Part shown: piece after piece, positions 58,391-64,000 of the stretch | Layout of the letters: each line of letters opens with the position of its first letter | Numbering within the stretch: the first letter of the stretch is position 1 | NCBI RefSeq assembly: GCF_933775445.1 | Contig: NC_065873.1 | Span: 16,368,001-16,432,000 of the forward strand | DNA length: 64,000 nt | Direction of reading: 5' to 3' | DNA from: Argentina anserina | Taxonomy: Eukaryota > Streptophyta > Magnoliopsida > Rosales > Rosaceae | The notes under the pieces: generated by a model | The model's database searches: none | Told to the model about the DNA's origin: nothing | What the model saw: only the letters and a program-made list of their open reading frames with translations | Program-made: the position numbers and the translations under genes

Positions 58391-59149
58391 GCATTATAAT
58401 CACACAAACTATCTTTTCAAATTAATTTTTTTTAATTTTATTGATATATATATATATATACACGCCTCAATAAGGAGTAAAAGTAACATCTTATGACATT
58501 CTAGTCTCTAATGAACTATTTTGTTATTTAGCTCAAACCGAAGTTTATAAAAAAAAATTATACAGTTGTTCATGATACATTAAGACTATTGATGTTAATG
58601 AAAAAAAAGTAATTAATTAAATAATTTTATTCATTTTTATATACAAAATCGGAATTATCGAGTAATAAATAGAAATAATAATTATTTATATTTGTATATT
58701 AAAATTGGTAAGTTAATAATTATTTCTAAAATAAAAACAAACACTCTTATAGATTTTTTTTTTTGTAATTTCATATGACTTGACAAAATCAAAACTAACA
58801 AAAAAAATCAAATTTTAGAGATACAAATAAAAGCTCACACCTGAAAATACTCATAAACACTCATTTTCCCCGTAGAAAACTGATTCTCTACATTTCATCG
58901 AAGTAATGCTTTATTTATTTTTTCTTTACAGCAGAAAACACAAAAATTCCTCCACGATTACTTTACTCTGAACAGAATTCGGATAATGTCCTGTCCAGCG
59001 CATAGAGTCAGCTCGGCAGGGGGGATATCCTCCACGCCCACTCCACTTTTCACTACAACCCCTCCCCCGGCCCAAGCCCACTGCATCTCTCCCCACCTCT
59101 CCAGCTTCCCTGTGCGCCCAAATAACCAAAAAACGAGAGTGCCCCATAC

Positions 59150-59224
59150 AAAAGGCGAAAACAAAGAGGGGGCTTACGACATAAAACACACTCGCTTCCT
59201 TGTCTCCACTTTCCTCTTTCCTCT

Positions 59225-59264
<40 letters not shown>

Positions 59265-60393
59265 TCTGTAGGTAGGGATTTGCTTATCACCAGCAGCCAC
59301 ACATCCAATGGATTGATCGGCTCCCCTCGCCGGAGCTTCCACCGCACTTTTTTTCGGTAATTTTACTTCCTTTTGCTTCTAATTACAATTAAACTTTAAT
59401 CCATCGCGTCTATTTCCAGATCGGCGCGGTTTGGCTTCGCGGAAATACCGCGCTTCGTTCCCGCGAAATTTTCGGGGAGTGAAGAAATGTTTTTGCTGGA
59501 AGGAGTGTAGGGGTGTTGCTGTGGTTTCAATTTGTGAATTTAAACTGTTTTTTAATTTGTCAGGTTAGGGTTTTTTTTTTTTGACGGTTGTTGAATCTGA
59601 CATTTGGGGATCTGTTAGTTGGAGAATTGGGTCATTCTCACTGTATTAATTGAAGCTTGCTGCAAGTACCGGTGAGCTATATATATTTTTTGTTTTATGC
59701 GAATTTCTTGTTTTTTTGTCGTCTTTCTTTCCGGATTTGGCTGCAGTTTCTTTGGAAAATGGTTTGTCTTTTACTGTCAATTTCATATATTTGGGCTACG
59801 GCTCCTCGAGATTGCCATTTTTGCTCTCAAACTTTATATATGTCTCTAAAATTGATGATAATATAGTGGATATAATAATTGTGGGATAGTAATGTCATCC
59901 ATCTGAGCTTCCAGTATGGACATTTGATTTACATATTAAACTGTTTGTTTTCGCAAGTCGGAGGCCTACATAGATACACAGTTGTAGTAGTTTAACGCTA
60001 TAAGTAGATACCCCCAATTTGTAAACTTTCTATATCTTACAAGACTATAAGACGATGACCATTAACCATTTCACTTTCTAAAATAGCTTCCCTTTTCCTC
60101 GTATTAAGGGTTATGTTATCTCGGATCTGGTCCAACTACGCCTTCAAACCTCCACTCTTGAATACTGTGTAAAGGACTTGTTGTTGTTGTTATAAAGAGC
60201 CTAACCTTGGATACTAAATGTTTTCATCAACGCATATCATAGACTTATATTATTCTTCTAAATCAATATATGTGTACTGAGATTATGAGAGGGAATGTCG
60301 TTTGGGAGTGTAGCATGTTACTACTACTTAGCTGTCCAAGTAGTTTATAAATGTGCCTGAAACAACTTGTTATTGTTATCAGATATTTTGACC
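59150..60393 (+). other. 5' UTR exon and leader intron of the FRIGIDA-like gene
   Basis: A leader with a CT microsatellite (59228-59258) ends at 59356 (TTCG|GTAATT); the acceptor TTATCAG is at 60382, leaving 11 leader bases (60383-60393) before the ATG. The leader intron of about 1.03 kb is typical of expressed plant genes. The transcription start is not determined. Confidence 0.55.
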
Positions 60394-62952
60394 ATGGAGG
60401 ATACACACTCAGTTTCCACGCTCATAGATTCTACAACCTCCAAGATTCACCAGCTTCAGAAGGCATTTGCTGAACTCGAAGGTCACCGAGCGGTAACCCT
60501 GAACTTGAAGTGGAAAGAACTTGAAGAGCACTTCCATGGGCTCGAGAAGTCATTAAAGAGGCGTTTTCATGAGCTGGAAGGACAAGAAAAGGAGTTTGAA
60601 ACTAGGACAGTGCAAGCCCAAAGAATGCTAGAAAAACGGCAGGCAGCTGTTGTTGCTAAGGAAGAAGCTCAACTGGAAACTCTTCAAGAGAAGAGAGATG
60701 CTGCTGTATATGCCATCACTAATGCTCGAGAGAAGCAAAGGAAGGTATCGTCTGAGGAGTCCTCTTGTGTCACTGATGATGGTCAAGGTGGGTCACCAAC
60801 TGTTGAAGAGAAACCACCAGATGTGATGGTTTCTGATAGTAATTCAGACGAAGTTACAAGTCCTGTAAATGGGAGCATAGAGGTGATGTCCTATCCCCAG
60901 TTAGTGAACTTCTGTGAACAGATGGACTCAGAAGGGCTCCACAAATTTATATCAGATAACCGAAAGAACCTTGCTGCAATTAGGGAAGAAATTCCACTTG
61001 CATTTAGAGCTGCAGCCAACCCTGCCCTCTTTGTTTTGGAATCTTTGGAAGACTTTTACCGCCTGGAGGATCCTGCTATGGACGTGAAGAAAGATTCCAA
61101 CCTGTTGGGTATCCGTCGAACCTGCATAATGTTGATGGAGTGCCTGAGCATATTGCTGGCAAACCCAGAGTTAGTCTCTGCTTCTGATATTATCACAGAG
61201 GAGGTTAAGGATATAGCAGAGGCAATTGCTGAAGAATGGAAACCAAAGTTAGATGCTCTTGACATGGATGCTAGCAACGGGAACTCACTGGAGGCTCATG
61301 CCTTTTTGCAGCTTCTTGCTAGTTTTGGTATTGCTTCGGGTTTTGATGAGGAAGAATTGTACAGGCTAATACCAATGGTTTCACGTCGTCGCCAAACAGC
61401 TGACCTTTGCCGTTCACTTGGACTGACTGAAAGAATGCCAGGTCCGTAATTTTTCTTTTTTTAGACATCCTTTTTAGATGACAATTTTCAGTCTATTTTG
61501 TTTTTGATATAAAGTATAAATTAACTGACCTTGATCTGACCAAGCTGTTTGTTTCAACCTAAACAGCAAAACTGCTTTATCATGTATTAAACTTGTGGTT
61601 TATTGCATGCTCTATTAACAAATCTGAAGTTGCTTATTCATTGATCCTTATCTGTTTAAACCTCAATGTCTTCCTCCTGAAAAAGGCTATGTATGAATAT
61701 ATTGAGAATGCATTGATCATTCTGTTAGAGGCAGCTTGGATGATCATGATCTTGTTAGAGGAGAAAGACATTGAGATTATCCCTCTACATTCATTCTTGA
61801 TGAGTTACTGAAGCAATTATTTTATATATGGGTTCTTGAATTTCATTCATTGCATACAAGTTTAGCACTGTCCTTGCATTGACTGGGTAGGTAGTGTGAT
61901 ATTCATACGATTTATATGAATTCAGGCTTGGCCGCTTGGATACATGGGGAAATAAAAGTTGGAAAACATTTTTTTTCTTGCATGATTTTATAACTTCCTC
62001 TAGTTGCTTGTGTTCATATATGTTTTTTCTTTTAAATGGTATATTACAGGTGTTATTGAAGTATTGGTGAACAGTGGAAGACAGATTGATGCAGTCAACT
62101 TGGCTTTTGCATTTGAACTGACAGAGCAGTTCTCTCCTGTGCCTTTGCTGAAGTCCTACTTGAAGGATGCAAGAAAAGTTTCTTCACCAGTTAAACCCGG
62201 AAATGCATCTCCTACAGCACAGGTGTGTTACGTACTATACTCAAAGTATTAATTTCTATTTTGCATTTAGTAGTTGTAATTTGGAGGAAGGTATGTAAAT
62301 AGAGTCCCATTGCAATGTCTAAAAATCATAAAGGGATTTGTTCCCGCTTCCATTTCATCCATATTTTGTGTGGTAGTTTTTCATCATTGTTGTTAGTTAT
62401 TACATCAGGGTCATTTGAAGTTGAACTTCTCTGCCATTAGCTGGTGTGGCATTGATGCCTGATGGCTTTGCCAGAGAAGCATTGTATTCATAAAGGCAAT
62501 GTGTATTTAATGACACGTCATTGTTTCAGAATGAGGTGAATGATAGAGAGCTGACTGCTCTGAAGGCAGTGGTCAAGTCGATTGAGGAGCATAAGCTTGA
62601 GGATCAGTATCCGGTGGATCCACTCCAAAAGCGGATTCTTCAGCTGGAAAAGGCTAAGGCAGACAAGAAGAGGGTGACTGAAGCTGCAAAGCCTCAACCC
62701 AAGAGACCGCGTGCTAATGGTGTCGGATATGCCCCCCGGGTCACTAATGTTGTTGCAGAGAAGACTTTCTTTCCGAGAGTTGCTGATAATAGGTACCCAC
62801 AGTACGTATATGACCGACAGTTTGTTTACCCTGGCCCTGCTGACAACCACTGTCCATCTCTTATGGGGTCTGCTACTTACAACATGCCTCCTCCTGCTCA
62901 TGGCAACTACTTTGCAACTGGCTACCAGTATCAACCTGCATATCTTCACTAA
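60394..62952 (+). CDS. FRL3: FRIGIDA-like protein (FRL3-type)
   Basis: FRIGIDA-family nuclear protein; family members support FLC-type flowering control in Arabidopsis, though FRL3-class roles are less defined. Exons are 60394-61441, 62050-62222 and 62530-62952, all GT-AG, 547 residues. The start MEDTHSVSTLIDSTTSKI is the first ATG after the leader intron. N-terminal coiled coil (about residues 15-125: LEEHFHGLEKSLKRRFHELE). FRIGIDA domain: YPQLVNFCEQMDSEGLHKFI, ANPALFVLESLEDFY, CIMLMECLSILL, LEAHAFLQLLASFGI, RRRQTADLCRSLGL, VIEVLVNSGRQIDAVNLAFA, PVPLLKSYLKDA. C-terminal tail rich in Pro, Tyr and Gly (PKRPRANGVGYAP; TGYQYQPAYLH). All frames are intact. Confidence 0.94.
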
Positions 62953-63254
62953 TTCGATGGCTGAAAAAAGTGACTGATCCTCTCAGGTTTAACGGTTAGT
63001 CTTTAACCCTTTGAGTTCCAATGATGTATGAATGATATTAGTATCTTATGAGACCAAAAAAAAACAAAAAAGTCTGTTAATTTGTTAGTTGGATGTTCAA
63101 GAAGATACTTTGATATGCTAATATATGTACTTTGTTTTCCTTTTGTATATCGTTTTGCTTGATCTCCATTGTATTCAAGTTTGAGTTTTTTACTGCAACA
63201 GTTGGGAATAGCAAATTTTTTACCTTAACCGCTTCTTCAGAATTTTTCAAGTAC

Positions 63255-63570
63255 AAAATACTGGTCACTCCGTACACTTTTACAAACTCGACAGTTTATT
63301 CTTTTTAGTTTCAATTTTAATTGATCACTTCTTATATTTTTCAAATTTGAGCAATCTGGTCATTTCGTCATCTTTCCATCCAATTGGATGTTAAGTTCCA
63401 TCTAATTTCTGTTTGCCAAGCCAACAACTTAACACTTAAATTAGATGTAAAGACGACAGAAAGACCAGATTACTCGAATTTGAAAAGTATAAGGAGTGAT
63501 ATATTGAAATTGAAACTTAAAAAAGTAAACTGTCGAGTTTGTGATAGTGCATGGAGTGATCAGTATTTTA
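63255..63570. mobile_element. Foldback MITE in the FRIGIDA-like 3' flank
   Basis: Inverted arms of about 60-100 bp (AAACTCGACAGTTTATTC... and the complement of GTAAACTGTCGAGTTTGTGA). Starts about 300 bases after the stop codon, so it may fall in the 3' UTR. Confidence 0.8.
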
Positions 63571-64000
63571 TTTATCTTCCTAAACCTCTATCGTGGCAAA
63601 AACTTTCTTACGAAGACGTGATTTCACATTTTTGAACAAAGGTTGATGACTTTTAAGTTTTTTTACTAGTTTTAATAGACCCTCCTTGAGGTTCATGACA
63701 CAAAAGGGTGCATTTGAGACTTGAGAGTGTACTCTGCCTCTAATTTACCACTCAAAGCTAGTCTTAATTCAAAACTCATATGTATTCGATGTAGAGTTTC
63801 AATTCAAGACTCATATATGTATTCGAGTTTCAATACTTTAGAGCACTACGAAACACTTCAACAATTTCAACAGTGCTCTATGAAACACAACTCTTCTACA
63901 ATTCCAAGGGCGAGAGCTTCAGCTGGTATTCTGGAGTATCATCACTCGAACAGTTCCATTGGAGCTCCACCAGCAAAGGAGCTCAATTGCGGCAAACGAC
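63571..64000. other. Right end of the window
   Basis: No gene recognised. A short direct repeat (TTCAATTCAAGACTCATAT-like, near 63765 and 63800) and an open stretch at 63890-64000 without a family signature. Confidence 0.3.

Noticed and set aside
62518..62949. 143-codon minus ORF opposite the last FRIGIDA-like exon
   Set aside because: Antisense shadow of a real exon; no family signature.
1..64000. CRISPR arrays, operons or prokaryotic systems
   Set aside because: The sequence is clearly plant nuclear DNA with spliced genes; tandem repeats here are minisatellites, not spaced direct repeats.
1..64000. tRNA or rRNA genes
   Set aside because: Only two weak A/B-box pairs were seen (14430 and 32075), without a cloverleaf; treated as possible SINE heads.

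Overview
This is nuclear DNA from a eudicot plant. Genes are split by GT-AG introns, and the intergenic DNA is AT-rich and full of class II transposons, Helitrons and MITEs. The protein families (CC-NBS-LRR, UGT74-type glucosyltransferase, BIR1-type receptor kinase, FRIGIDA-like) fit a rosid. A rosaceous plant is my best guess, but that rests on remembered protein similarity, not a search.

Backbone genes: the C-terminal exon of a group-I formin (2-619, +); an ACOT9-type acyl-CoA thioesterase (1841-4714, -, five exons, one apparent frameshift); a BIR1-like LRR receptor kinase (45423-47519, -, GC-AG intron); and a FRIGIDA-like FRL3-type gene (60394-62952, +). From memory, the same four families lie side by side in Arabidopsis as At5g48360 (FH9), At5g48370 (thioesterase), At5g48380 (BIR1) and At5g48385 (FRL3). 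The window therefore looks like a conserved microsyntenic block whose interior has been enlarged by accessory genes and transposons.

Accessory interior. (a) A CC-NBS-LRR resistance gene (6838-18501, -) has two large exons around a 7.25-kb intron. It encodes a degenerate P-loop-less NB-like domain in front of a canonical NB-ARC. A third copy of a 7-bp unit frameshifts it at the P-loop, and it carries a perfect 93-bp in-frame duplication in the LRR. Its intron holds a 6.3-kb composite of two head-to-tail PIF/Harbinger copies sharing one pair of ends. A decayed NLR copy lies upstream (20085-20945). (b) An intact UGT74-like glucosyltransferase (23332-25153, +) is followed by a segmental duplicate (26783-31408), which is a pseudogene interrupted by a hAT-type element and an LTR-like insertion and has a cluster of foldback MITEs in its 3' flank. 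(c) A partial, broken copy of the BIR1-like gene (36495-40537, -) is split by a 3.35-kb PIF/Harbinger element with a clean TTA target duplication and a transposase carrying one visible nonsense codon. A WPP-domain pseudogene (about 35285-35599, -) and minisatellites lie nearby.

The right half (48-59 kb) is mostly gene-poor, with two short Helitrons, several foldback MITEs, a Harbinger nuclease relic and an LTR fragment, before the FRIGIDA-like gene. Four families here bear on immunity or growth signalling at the membrane (NLR, BIR1, formin, UGT), but nothing in the sequence shows that they act together. Exon ends come from splice consensus and homology; no transcript data were available.
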